Below, piece by piece: positions 34,597-48,903 of a stretch of 64,000 bases of DNA. This DNA is from Antennarius striatus (taxonomy: Eukaryota > Chordata > Actinopteri > Lophiiformes > Antennariidae). Numbering within the stretch: the first letter of the stretch is position 1; the number at the start of each line of letters is the position of its first letter. The notes beneath the pieces are model-generated. The model was not told where the DNA came from and ran no database searches. It saw nothing but the letters and a program-made list of their open reading frames with translations. The DNA lies in contig NC_090791.1 of assembly GCF_040054535.1 (NCBI RefSeq), forward strand, positions 19,820,327 through 19,884,326, in the 5' to 3' direction. Made by a program: the position numbers and the translations under genes.

Positions 34597-36276
34597 CTTC
34601 TTCTTTTCCTTTCGGCTTTTCCCTTCAGGGGTCGCCACAGCGAATCAGTGTCCTCCATCTAGCCCTGTCCTTTGAATCCTCTTCTCTCACACCAACTACC
34701 TTCATGTCTTCCCTCACTACATCCATAAACCTCCTCTTTGGTCTTCCTCTAGGCCTCCTGCCTGGCAGTTCAAAACTCAACATCCGTCTACCAATATGTT
34801 CACTATCTCTCCTCTGGACATGTCCAAACCATCTCAGTCTGGCCTCTCTGACTTTATCTCCAAAACCTCTAACATGTGCTGTCCCTCTGATGTACTCATT
34901 CCTGATCCTATCCTTCCTGGTCACTCCCAGAGAGAACCTCAGCATCTTCATCTCTGCTACCTCCAGCTCTGTCTCCTGTCTTTTCCTCAGTGACACTGTC
35001 TCTAAACCAAACAACATCACTGGTCTCACCACAGTTTTGTACACCTTTCCTTTCATTTTAGCTGAAACTCTTCTATCACACATCACACCTGACACTTTCC
35101 TCCACCCGTTCCATCCTGCCTGGACACGCTTCTTCACCTCTTTTCCACACTCTCCATTGCTCTGGACTGTTGAGCCTAAGTACTTAAAATCCTCCACCTT
35201 CTTGATCTCTTCTCCCTCTAACCTCACTCTTGCACTTGGGTCCCTCTCATTCACACACATGTACTCTGTCTTACTGCGGCTAACCTTCATTCCTCTCCTT
35301 TCCAGGACAAACCTCCACCTCTCTAGCTTCTCCTCCACCTGTTCCCTGCTCTCACTGCAGATCACAATGTCATCTGCAAACATCATAGTCCATGGAGATT
35401 CCTGTCTAACCTCGTCTGTCAGCCTGTCCATCACCATAGCAACAAGAAGGGGCTCAGAGCTGATCCCTGATGCAGTCCCACCTCCACCTTGAACTCCTCT
35501 GTCACACCTACACACACCTCACCACTGTCTTACAGTCCTCATACATGTCCTGCACCGCTCTAACATACTTCTCTGCCACTCCAGACTTCCTCATACAATA
35601 CCACAGTTCCTCTCTGGACACCCTGTCATCAGCTTTCTCCAGATCTACAAAAACACAATGCAGCTCTGTTTGGCCTTCTCTATACTTCTCTATCACCATC
35701 CTCAAAGCAAATACTGCGTCTGTAGTACTCTTTTTTGGCATGAAACCATACTGCTGCTCACAAATGTTCACTTCTGCCCTTAGTCTAGCTTCCACTACTC
35801 TCTCCCATAACTTCATTGTATGGCTCATCAGCTTTATTCCTCTGTAGTTGCCACAACTCTGCACATCTCCCTTGTTCTTAAAAATGGGCACCAGCACACT
35901 TCTCCTCCATTCCTCAGGCATCTTCTCACTATCTAAGATCCTGTTGAACAACCCAGTCAGAAACTCTACTGCCACCTCTCCTAGACACTTCCATACCTCT
36001 ACAGGTATATCATCAGGACCGACTGCCTTTCCACTCTTCATCCTCTTCCGTGCCCTCCTCACTTCATCCTGACTAATCTTTGCTACTTCCTGGTCCACAA
36101 CAGTCACCTCTTCTAGTCTTTGTTCTCTCTCATTTTCCACGTTCATCAACTCTTCAAAGTACTCTTTCCATCTTCCCATCACACTACTGGCACCTGTCAA
36201 TAGGCTTCCATCTCTATCCTTAATCACCCTAACCTGATTAAGGATAGAGATGGAAGCCTATTGACAGGTGCCAGTA
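34597..36276 (-). mobile_element. RTE-clade LINE, 5'-truncated copy 2
   Basis: Nearly the same sequence as the RTE at 6751-9989, starting inside the endonuclease-RT linker. The - strand reads [53 protein letters not shown] (36227-35508), and then FADDIVICS and LKYLGSTVQSNG-like sequence (35515-34625). Short frame breaks occur near 35508. A 16-bp target duplication (gtgtata-g/t-tatttaat at 34581-34596 and 36277-36292, 15/16) bounds it. Its 5' end carries an inverted copy of itself. Confidence 0.9.
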
Positions 36277-36280
36277 GTGT
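36181..36280. repeat. 46-bp perfect inverted repeat (snap-back) at the 5' end of RTE copy 2
   Basis: 36181-36226 is exactly complementary to 36235-36280, with an 8-nt loop ccctaacc. The left arm is ordinary RTE sequence; the right arm is its inverted copy, directly next to the target duplication. Confidence 0.97.
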
Positions 36281-36836
36281 ATATTATTTAATGATTAAAT
36301 GAATAAAGCAATATTTTGTTATGGGTCTGTCAGTAAATTCAAATAGAAACATTTTCAAGAGGCCAACAGCAAAAAATTAAATATCCTTCAAAAACAAAAT
36401 GTTTCTTAATATCAAAGTAAATGCATAAATGAAATTGCATGCATTATAAAGTGAAAATGATTTATTGTGCTGCTCAGTACTCTGACTGCTGATAAACAAT
36501 GAAACCAAAGCCCGCTTGCTGCACTGCAGTGACTTCCGCTACCGTTGCATTGTGGGGAATGTAGTGTTGTCTGCAAAACACCAGCAGGCGGATGTGGCCT
36601 AATAGTAATTTAATGTCATCCAGGTGGCCACAAATAATCCATCATGGGCCACATCTGGCCCGCGGGCCTTGACTTTGACATATATGACCTAGAGACCATG
36701 AAGCACTGGATCTAGAATGCACCGTCGCTTTTCTTCAGAGGGATTGTGGGTAGACACCCCCTGGTGCTGTTCACTGATGGAAAAAACTGTGAAACAGTGA
36801 TGACGTGTGAAACATTTGTGGTTCTATGCATGCAAT

Positions 36837-36837
<1 letters not shown>

Positions 36838-36870
<33 letters not shown>

Positions 36871-36897
36871 CTTTATTAATCCCGGAGGAAATTGTAT
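36838..36897 (-). mobile_element. L2-like LINE 3' tail, very short copy
   Basis: A (TAGA)n run followed by tactttattaatcccggagg and aaattgta: the same 3' end as the LINE at 4796, reduced to tail length. Confidence 0.8.
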
Positions 36898-38598
<1,701 letters not shown>

Positions 38599-39101
38599 AC
38601 ATTCATTGGTGTATTGCATGAATAAACAAGTGTGTGAGGAACACATACAGAGGGTTGAGCATCCTGTTCATTCCTGTTAGAAGATTGTGATCTACTTTCT
38701 TTGCGGTGGGGGGGGGTCTAGTTTAGTTTTGCTCCACAGAGTTTACAGGAGGTTTAGACAATGCAGTCTTCAGCTCCCATTCACCAGAGGTTATCTCCTC
38801 TGGAATCCCTGCCTGGATCTCTGGTGTGTGTTGGAGTCACATTGTTCAGGTGCTCTTTGACACCACTGGAGGGCAGCGTTTAATCCACGGGAGCACACCG
38901 TTACACTGAGTAGCAGCAGCTCTTACAGCTATCACACCCCCACTCCAGCAAAAATACAGCATCGTAGTCCAGGTGTGTGATGACGGGAGTGAAAATTAAT
39001 AAAACCAGTAGGAAAAGTGTTGACAGCTCTGACCAACGAAGAAGAGAGTCTGTCCCCTGGTCTGTTTCTGCATATTCCTCTACCTCTGACTGTCAACAGT
39101 C

Positions 39102-39849
<748 letters not shown>

Positions 39850-40021
39850 ACAAAAAAACAACAACAGGCAAACCTAAAAGTAACAAGTATTCATGAGCCT
39901 TCTCAGAAATTAACTTGAGTAAGACTAAAAAATCTTTGCCTTGGAAATGTATTCGAGGAAGAGTAATAAGTATGAAAGAATTCTAGTATGTGAGTAAAGT
40001 GAAAATCCTCAGAATCTGTAC

Positions 40022-40323
40022 TTAACTCTTTGGCTGCCAGCGCTTTGTAGCAGTTGATCTCCTTTGGCGGACTTTCTCCAACGCTCCGGACATTTATCAG
40101 TGTTTTCTTTTGTTCTCGACGGAATGCAAGATGCTTTACTCGGAGTGACACTGTTCGCTCGCAGGTCGGCAGCTTTTCTGTCTTCCTCTGAGTCACCATC
40201 CTCTGTTCAGTAACTGGATCAATCACTAAATTCCATCATTAGAAGCCTGATTTTCACTGATATGCTCCGCCAGACCGTCCCCCAGCTCTCCCTGTTGACT
40301 TTCAATGGCAGCCAGTGAGTTAA
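40022..40323. mobile_element. piggyBac-like MITE (302 bp, TTAA-flanked)
   Basis: The left end TTAACTCTTTGGCTGCCA and the complement of the right end TTAACTCACTGGCTGCCA agree at 16 of 18 bases. Both edges are TTAA, the piggyBac target. No transposase is encoded. Confidence 0.85.
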
Positions 40324-40765
40324 GTACAGTACTTAAGGAAATTTACTCCGTTACTGTCCACACCTGCCATTCAGTCTGTGTTCACTACTGCAAAGCCAGA
40401 TTTCCTACCAAGATTTTCATGTCGGGGAAAATGGCAAAATAATTTTTGAGAGTGACGTCACCGTCCTTGTTAAATGTCATTGCTGCATCTTAAATGAATA
40501 AGCATAAAGAGATGTGAACATGTGGTTTCAGCTTCTTCTGTCTGCTTTCTTCTGGAGAACACTTTTAGTGTTACGGTTTGTTGAACTTCATTAAATGTTG
40601 TCTGCATATATTTACGTGTGCATTGGAACAGTGAGACGGTAACTGAACAGCATAACTGTAATATGCAGGAAATGCAACACTATGTTTTTGTTGAGAAAAC
40701 TACTAAGCAGGAAACCTCAGCAGGAAACTGTTTCCCCAACTTCAGGAAATGCATCTTCCACTGAT

Positions 40766-40847
<82 letters not shown>

Positions 40848-41394
40848 GTGCCACGCCCCTTCACACACTCAGTGATATGACATTTTGCCCAGTTGGACAC
40901 GTGTGTCAGTGCTGGCTGCTAGAGGTAAGGTAAGGTGAACACGGCTCTCTGTTTTCAACCGTTTTCAAGCGGGTGACCACCTCTCTCTTTCTCCATGTGT
41001 GACATTAAGCTGTTAGTGGGACTGTCTTTGTTCAGTGGTCGGCGTGTTAGCGTTGGTGCCTCACATCCAACCTGACGGCATGTCTGTTAGTTAGCATTTC
41101 AGTACCACCATCAGAAAATACTGATTATTATATTGATCTTTCTAAACACAAAACTTAAGAAAAAGACATGAAAATTCAAGTCACGGTTTTAAAGATATGT
41201 CTAACTCTACATTTTGAGGAAGCTGGTCACTTCCCTGTGTGTAACAGTGTGTGCAACAGTGTCAAGTACTGCTGTCATTGTGTCACATAACAGCTGCAGC
41301 TCATTTAAAAGTACCTCACACTCCACATCAACAGGTGAAACCATTAAATGTGATCTGATCCTCTGAAACTGCATCTCGTTCTTTACCACGTGTT
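40324..41394. other. Intron 2: (AC)n only
   Basis: An (AC)n microsatellite at 40769-40846 is the only clear item. Confidence 0.5.
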
Positions 41395-41545
41395 TATAAT
41401 TTAGGGGGCGTGGGGCTTTTTTACAAGGCTGGAATGCATTAAAATGATTTTGGTTCTTTTACATGGGGAAGAGTTTGACTTACGAGCTCAGACAGGATGG
41501 TTTGAACTCGTGTCTGGAGGTATATTCTATTAGTATCTATAGCAT
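41395..41545 (-). mobile_element. Pogo/Tigger-like MITE (family C), inverted partial copy
   Basis: Blocks ggcttttttacaaggctgga, atgcattaaaatgatttt and gaactcgtgtctggaggta are the complement of family C blocks seen at 23498 and 46163. Confidence 0.55.
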
Positions 41546-41869
41546 AACTCAAAAACTGTTCAGTATTGAATGGGGGGGGGGTTCTCCTCTAGCAGTAAAT
41601 ATTAACAACAATACTTCAATACTTCAGCATCTTCATAAACAGCTGATTCAGGTGGTAAGACAGGCCTGATGGGGTAACATTCTGATCTGGTACAGAGGAC
41701 TCAGGACATGTTCACGCCTTGAGACAAGAACAAGCTTCCCGCCTTGAACAGGCTGTGCTAGAGACGGAGGAGTGACCGCTCAGCCCCCTCTGGATAAATG
41801 ATTCTGAAGGGGGGCGGGGGGGCAGAGGGGAGCATAGTCCTTGTCCTGTTGGGGATTAGTGCAAGCTCC

Positions 41870-42158
41870 TTGGCTCATTTGCATGTGAATGGATCCTAGA
41901 GCTGCTTTTAGCCACCAACACCCCTTTCCCCTCCCTCTCTCTTTTTGTCTCCCATCCTTTCTCCACTCAAGCTCCTCCTGACATGAGGGAGAGCTGGGGA
42001 GGGGGGGAGTCAGGCGGTCAGTCAGGCAGCGAACAAGAGAGCAAGACCATCACTACAGAAAGAGGAGTTTGTAGGAGAGCGTTCTTCCATCGTAGGCTTT
42101 TTGGAGACCTCTTCACTGCCGTCCTGAGAGTCCCACTGTTGACTCTGAAGGACAGAAG
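41870..42158 (+). promoter_or_regulatory. Candidate alternative promoter and first exon of the septin gene
   Basis: A GC-rich block (ggggggcgggg near 41812) and an octamer ATTTGCAT (about 41877) precede a pyrimidine-rich stretch. An ATG at 41983 then opens a frame MRESWGGGESGGQ... that runs to a fair donor, AG-GTAGGG, at 42158/42159. Joined to exon 3 the phase does not fit (phase 2 into phase 1), so if used it would mainly act as 5' UTR, with translation from the in-frame ATG at 46727. Septins of this group use several promoters, which makes this plausible; the evidence is weak. Confidence 0.3.
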
Positions 42159-43436
42159 GTAGGGCTTTTCTAAATCTTCTCCCCTGTGGCTCATGGTGGG
42201 GTATGGGGCTAACAATGGAGGTTGACAGGACTGGTTCACTTTGGCCGTTAGTGGGGGAAGCAGTCTCTGCTGGCATCTTTTGAACCGTTGTGTAGTCTGT
42301 TCTGGATCACAAATGCTTGGCTAATTAGGTGACTCTGAATAGTTGGTAGTCTACACTAGAGTCTACAGTATGTGACGAGGACTCATCTATCACTTCACCA
42401 GTTCAAGCAGCTTCAGTTAATTATATGAAATAATGAGCACTTCACCAAACGTTTAGTCTTTCGGAGAAGTCAAATTTTCACTCAACTATCTCGACTAATC
42501 TTTACGTTTGTGAAAATGCACAAAGATCCATTATAAGAACTGAATTTTTAGCTATACCAGGTTGTACGTTTGACATGACATGATCTTTAATAGGTTCTAC
42601 TGAATGTAAAACTCGGTGTCAGCCACAGAAGCCGGAACAGTTTGTGGCATGAGACATTTTTTTGGGGTCGTTGTGCTGGAAGCTAATGAGACGTTCACAC
42701 ATGCTTCACCCACCACTCAACCACTTCATCCAACTCCTGCCTGGGGTGTCTCATGGTAGCTGTGTCAGAAACAGGGCAGCATTATGAGCGATGCTCCTGT
42801 GCTTGTTCTTTGGCCATCATTTTCTTCAGAAGGATAAAACATGAAACCGTTCTGGCTATAATATCAACACATTTAAGTGTCAGTCACTGTCTCCTTGAAT
42901 GGAGTGATCTTACACCACTGTGGTGAGAAGACACCCCCCCACACACACACACTCTAATTACACACCATTTGGTAACTGTGAGCATTTTATCAGTGATAGA
43001 GAGAATCTCTGTTGCAATACAAATGTTTCAGCAAGCAGAGACTGCTGGCCTCCTGGTACCTATCTGAACCGCTTGAATATTCATGGAGGGGGGCTAAGCT
43101 TTGTCCTGTAGGTGAAAGGATTGTTACCTTTGAGGTTCACTGAATAAACCTTTTAATACACAATCCATCTCACTGACATCTTCAACACAACCCAGAGAAA
43201 ATGTTAAAGGAGCAGCAAGGGACCAAGTTTTTCAGCAGAAGAGGTTCTGCTGTGCTTGATTGTGTTTCCCCTTCACACAGCCTGTTAAAGTAGGACAAGT
43301 GTGCTTTCTTGGGTATAAACCCAATAAAGGTTTAATGGGGGGTTTTTTTATCTCTCTAATGGCACTGGAATTCATAGAAATGCCACAGAATCTCATATGT
43401 CTGAGGCATAGAAAGACAGGAAGGATGTGATGTTTT
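42159..43436. other. Intron 2: nothing recognised
   Basis: No supported gene, RNA or repeat. Confidence 0.4.
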
Positions 43437-44510
43437 ATCAATGAATCAATCAGGTTTTATTTACAAAGCGTTTAATCATGGCAACAGACATTTCAAAGTG
43501 CTTTAACAGACAGAAAAACCCAAAAGAACCATCCAGAGCATTAGCGACAGTGGTGGAGGAAAACTCCCTCATTGAGGAAGAAACTCCGGGCAGGACCGAG
43601 ACTCTTTTGGGCGACCATCCGCCTTGACCGGTTGGGTGGAAAAGAAATACAATGAAGATAAGGACAGGGTAAGAGAAAGAGAGACAGGGAGAGAGTGGCA
43701 GGTAGGCTGATAGAGTCAGTGTCTTTATGGTTATAGTTAGGAGATTTGATGCAGGCGCCGAGGTGGGGACGGGAAAGTCAGGCTGTGTTCATCGACTCCT
43801 GGGTTGTTGCCTTCAATACATATTCCATATCATGTTGTTAGTTAATTCAAAGCACAATGGCTGCTTCATGGATGACTGTATGGCGGCACAGAGGAAGAAA
43901 GGCAGCAAGACCCCAGCAGATGGATAGATGAGGGGTGGTACTGGTGGGATTAGACGAGCAGGTCCACAGATGATGGGTGGATGAGGGGTGAACCTGTGAA
44001 AAACCTGTGAGGACATAGAGCACAGAGACTCCAGAGAAGAAGTCGAGTTAGTAAGGTGTGATTGGAGACTAGGAGAGAGAGGTCAGAGAGAAGGAGAGAG
44101 GACCTCAGTGCGTCTAGATGTTGAGTCTAACTTAGCAACCTAAACCACCTTAAACTTTTTAAAAAAAAATATTTTTAGTCTAGTCTTAAATGAGTGGTTG
44201 TCTGTCTCCCACACCGAGGTAGGGAGGTGGTTCCACAACAGAGGGACTCAATAAAGAAAGTCTCTAGCCCTGTCCTACTTTTGTAGATTCTAGGAACCAC
44301 CAGTAGGCCTGTATGTTGAGAGCGTAATGCTCTAGATGGATTATAAGGAACTAAAAGTTCCTTCAGATAGGTCGGTGGCGAGCTACGAAGGGCTTTGGAA
44401 GTGAGGAGTAATTTTTTTATCTCCATCCTAACTTTGACAGCGAGCCAGTGCAGAGAATCCAACACAGAAGAAATCTGGTCTCTGGTACCGGTCCTGGTCA
44501 TGGGAACATG
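43437..44510 (-). mobile_element. CR1/Rex1-group LINE, 3' end
   Basis: The - strand first encodes an RT C-terminus (LDSLHWLAVKVRMEIKKLLL, TYLKELLVPYNPSRALRSQH, GLLVVPRIYKSRTGLETF, 44501-44175). It runs through a 3' UTR with gggttggg/cgaccggtt-type and tctcttt-rich blocks and ends in an AATAAAACCTGATTGATTCATTGAT tail at 43437. The element is 5'-truncated. Confidence 0.75.
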
Positions 44511-45381
44511 GGCAGCAGCATTGTGGATTAGTTGAAGTGTCTTCAGTGAATTATCAGCATATTATATCTGCTGCTCAACCAGCAGTGTCATTAAAGCAGC
44601 TAGTGGCAAGTAGCAGCTAATTTGGGGAAGACAAAACTCAACCAGAACCAAACTAAAGCTGATAGTGGTGCATTTAAAAGAGGGACGTAACTCCAATGTT
44701 TGTCTGAAGGTCTGGAGTTATTGGTCAGAACAGAGCCAATCAGAATAGCTCAGCTGGCAGATGCTCTGAAGATATAATCACCTCTTTCTTCCATCTTTTC
44801 TCTGAACGTGGACTTTAACGTTCAGAGTCTGCTCACCTGACATTAGACAGACGGCAAAACATTTTAATGATCCCAGAATTGGTATAATAGGTCGAGTGGC
44901 ATTTCCACGACTGTTCTCTGTTCCACTGGTGTGTGACTGGTTTTCACCACTGATGACCAAGTGAAGTTTTACAGGCCACCATCGTAAGGCCCTTGAGACA
45001 CAATATTTTTACCGAAAAGGGAGACATTTTTGTTCTTGCGTTTGTAAAACAAATTGTTTCTGACAGTATGGGGTCCTAAACCATCCTCATGCACACCTGT
45101 CTGCAAACACACCTGAAAACGCTGAGGACAACAACATTAGTTGGTGTTAACTTTTCAGAATCAATCTGATCTTGGTAGTGGTTCAGCAAATCTGCATGAG
45201 AGACTGGTACATGTACCTGTACCTGTACATGTACAGCTACTGTACATGTTCCTGCAGGTACCTATACCTGTTCCTGTTCCACTCCTCTGTCTGTCCTGAC
45301 TCATGAGGATTAGTTCTGTTTAGTGGGTGTTGGATATTTATAGCTGATTAAATTATGTGGACTAACACTTACTAAAAGCCT

Positions 45382-45437
<56 letters not shown>

Positions 45438-45598
45438 CTGCTCCAGCGTGTTCAGACTTGTAGATACGTTGTTTCAGTGAGTTGGAGAGTACAACTCGAG
45501 CATAGTGACACATTTCACCTGATCTTTTCACATGAACTGATCAGACAGTTGTTTGGGGATTGATACTGTCATCCAATCCTCTTACAGCACAGAACAGA

Positions 45599-45638
<40 letters not shown>

Positions 45639-45713
45639 GACAGAGGTCAAAACGGATATACACATTTACTTACAAAGTGAAGTCCTGACAACTCCTGACT
45701 TCTATATTTGTCA

Positions 45714-45778
<65 letters not shown>

Positions 45779-46162
45779 ACATGTGTTGTGTTTTGCTCCA
45801 TCCTGTCACGCTACCAATCTCTACAACAAAATGATAAAGTATCTTGTTACACCGATTCTTCCAGAACTCATCATTATTAGCCTTTTTTTCTCTTTCCTTG
45901 TTTCCCTGTGGTAAAACAAAGCAATGCTGACATGAAGTGTGTGACATTGTGGTGCTAGATAAGAGACAGATAATAGAGAAGGGACCGAAGTGAAGTACAG
46001 AGATATCTGTGTGCTGTGTGGTATTTTAGAAACTCATCAACAAGCTCTTTGTGAGCAAAGGAATAACAAAGTGACATCAGTTATCATCCGCCTCACATGA
46101 TGGCCGACTCTTGTAATCTATATATATATATATATATATATATGCATGTGTCTCCTACATCC
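44511..46162. other. Intron 2: simple repeats and a self-complementary patch
   Basis: (TG)n at 45384-45435, (AC)n at 45600-45634, (TG)n at 45717-45776 and (TA)n at 46120-46142. A gtacatgtacctg-rich patch at 45205-45270 can fold on itself. No gene seen. Confidence 0.5.
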
Positions 46163-46565
46163 TACAGTAGAACCTCAAAACACATGTTTCACTTGTTCCG
46201 TGACTGATCTCAAACAAGTCAAACAACATTTCCCCATTTAAAATAACTAAATCATTTTAATCCCTTCCAGGCTCGTAAAAAAGCCACCAGACCCCTAAAT
46301 TATGCAAAAACAACATATTTTATTATCGACCAATAGACATGCAGACTTTATCTGTGAATAATGAATTAAATATAAGTTTATATAAGCAAGATATTTCAGA
46401 TATTTTGCTCATAACTTCGGATTTTGCTCAAATCCAAGATATGAGCAAAATCCGGCTCATATCTCGGATTTTGCTTGTATGTCGAACAAAAATATGGACA
46501 GAGCGACGGCTTGGATCTCACATAACTCGTATGTGGAGCAGCTTGTATCTGGAGGTACTGCTGTA
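46163..46565. mobile_element. Pogo/Tigger-like MITE (family C), full length
   Basis: It begins tacagtagaacctcaaaaca. The complement of its right end is tacagcagtacctccagata, so the ends form an inverted terminal repeat of the cagtRgNacctc type. The interior carries several cggattttgctc/gagcaaaatccg blocks that pair with each other. It ends 123 bp before septin exon 3. Confidence 0.7.
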
Positions 46566-46688
46566 TTTGAAGTTATACACCAATGTGACACTGATTCCCA
46601 ATGTCTTTTTACTATATCCACTCAAACAGTTCATCAGCCGACGAAGCTCTAAAGAGTTTAATGACATGAAACTCTGTTGACTCTGCAG

Positions 46689-47087
46689 AATCTGCTGGAG
46701 AGCAGGAGACAGAAACACGCACCCCGATGGAGGAGAGACAGAACCAGGAGGGAGGAATCATAGACCAGGATCATGACCAATCAAACCAAGGACTTCCAGA
46801 CCACATGAACCCCCAGAAGACAACAGAAAAAGAGGAGGACAGTGTAGAGATTGGTCCACAGATGGAAGAGAGAGGGAAGGAGAAGGGAATGGAAGAAGGA
46901 GAGATGAAGAAAGAGATGCAGATGGAGGCAGAAGTGCAGGTGGAGCTGGTTCCATCGGCGCCAGGCTTGCAGATGAGCTTCATCCGGGGCACTGACCTGT
47001 TTGGGTACGTGGGCATTGAGGCAGTGCTGGACCAGATGAGGAACAAGACCATCAAGGCCGGCTTTGAGTTCAACATCATGGTTGTTG
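46689..47087 (+). CDS. septin12-like: Septin exon 3: acidic linker and start of GTPase domain
   Basis: The acceptor gttgactctgcag precedes AATCTGCTGG in phase 1. The first part is Glu/Gln/Lys-rich and probably disordered. The end reads TDLFGYVGIEAVLDQM, KTIKAGFEFNIMVVG, the standard entry into the septin GTPase domain, with a short basic stretch before it. An internal in-frame ATG at 46727 could start a short isoform of about 414 residues. The donor is GTGAGT after GTT-GTT-G (phase 1). Confidence 0.9.
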
Positions 47088-48298
47088 GTGAGTATCACAC
47101 AAATAAACATCTAAATAATGTGTCCTAATTCAAGTGATGAAGGTTATTATTTTTGGGTTGACTGGTACCATTTTTAACCAATAAGTGGTTTTATGAATTT
47201 GTCAACTTTGACCAAGGACCCACTTGCTCTAGTCAGGTGTTCCTGGAGACTGCACACAGGAAGTCAGTGTAGTCTGGCTGTGTATCTGAGATAATCTGTG
47301 TTCCATCACATTAAAGCATGTGAGACAGCTGTATTTATGGTTGATGAACACGATGGGTTACTCGGGTTCTTATTAGACTGAAAGTAACAGTAGCTCTGCT
47401 CAAAGCGTCTTCCCTCTGCTAATGGACCTGTTCAAACAGCGCCCATAGATTTCTGTGAGCTGCGCCATGTGACAGTTCACAAGGATGAGGTCGCTACCTG
47501 ACACTGCAGGAACAGCCCTGACATGATGCTACCTGGGACTCACCTATACCTACATGTAGAGTTTGTAAAGCGCTAACATCTGTTACCCAGCGGCGGCTCT
47601 GGGACTTGGTGCTCTCCAATTTTTATTTTTCCTCAATAAGTTACCTTTTAAAGACCAGAATCTTGTGGTTGTGGGTCACACCTGTAACAAGTCATCAAAA
47701 TATCACACCCCCACCCTGCCCACCTGTTCTACCACCTGTTCCACAGGTGGATCTTTATACACATGTTGCGTACATTTCATCAACACTCTGACAGCCTGTT
47801 TTAACTCAGTCAGACTGACTGGATGTTCTTGACATCAGAGAACATATTGACAGAGCTAAATTAGTCTTAATATCTACATTATGTCAGTATGGGACCTCCT
47901 AGGTGCAGAAGGACATGTTAACATATGTGTGATGATGGGGTGTCAATCTCTTTGAGATAACATGTTGTAAAATGAAATGTGATTTTTGGAAGAGGAAGTG
48001 GTTTTACAGTTAGATCTGCTGTTTCCGGCCACTGACACAGAACGATGTTGGACTGAAAACAGAAAGTTTGTCCTTGATAATTAATAATCATAAATGATCT
48101 GTTTACAATGGATTGTGTGTGCACGTCCAGCAGCAACTGACTCGTGTAAAAAAGAGAGGTCATCCACGTAATAATAAATAATATCGTTGTTGTCGTTCTT
48201 TTCTTGGCATATGAGTTGAAAACGTCGTTTGTAGAAAAGATTTCAGACTAAATAACATGTTGAGCCTTTTGGTGACAGTGTCAGGTTGGATGGATGAC

Positions 48299-48331
<33 letters not shown>

Positions 48332-48774
48332 TTTCACGTAAATGGATTATCTGATACTGGACCTTGCAGACGAAGTAGCAGAAGGTCTGTCTGGTCATTG
48401 CATGAGAACACAGTGAAGTAATACGTTACATCTAATCAGTGCATGTAGGTTAAAATTTTTTTTTAAATAAATACAATTACAACAATTTTTTTTTTTTCTA
48501 ATGGTTGTTGCAAATTGTGAATATTGCACATCAGATGTGTATATATGTATTGTATATACAGTATATCATGTTTGTCTCTGGTAATATACCTGTCTGATGG
48601 CTCATTGAAAACAAAACTGTTATGGAAAACCACTAATAGCAGGTCATCTAAAATAGAGTTTTCTGACGGGTTTTTTTTAGATGTCCATGTAAAGTTTTAA
48701 GGTGACTGAAGGTCGGAGGTCTTCTCCATCATGTTTGTCTAGAACAGAAAAGCACTGGTTCTGTGTGTCTCCAG
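47088..48774. other. Intron 3: no gene seen
   Basis: Contains (GATT)n at 48298-48330 and short A/T runs. Nothing else supported. Confidence 0.5.
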
Positions 48775-48903
48775 GTCAGAGTGGTCTGGGGAAGTCCACG
48801 CTGGTCAACACTCTGTTCAAGTCCAAAGTCAGTCGGAAGTCCTGCACGCCCAACTATGAAGAGAAGATCTCCAAAACAGTCAAACTGCACACAGTCAGCC
48901 ACG
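48775..48903 (+). CDS. septin12-like: Septin exon 4: P-loop (G1)
   Basis: The acceptor gtgtctccag precedes GTCAGAGTGG. With exon 3 this gives VVGQSGLGKSTLVNTLFKSK, the phosphate-binding loop, followed by SRKSCTPNYEEKISKTVKLH and TVSH. The donor is CACG-GTTAGT (48904), phase 1. That donor is also the first unit of a tandem repeat. Confidence 0.95.

Larger units (their letters stand above)
34454..36688. mobile_element. hAT-like non-autonomous DNA transposon, split by an RTE LINE
   Basis: The left end taggggtgtcgaattcaaat with agggccaaa and gagggccggac, and the right end gggccacatctggcccgcgg then ccttgactttgaca, are the inverted ends of a hAT-type repeat common in fish genomes. Flanking ctagag (34448-34453 and 36689-36694) is the shared core of a target duplication. 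The element proper is 34454-34596 plus 36293-36688; the rest is the inserted LINE. Confidence 0.6.
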
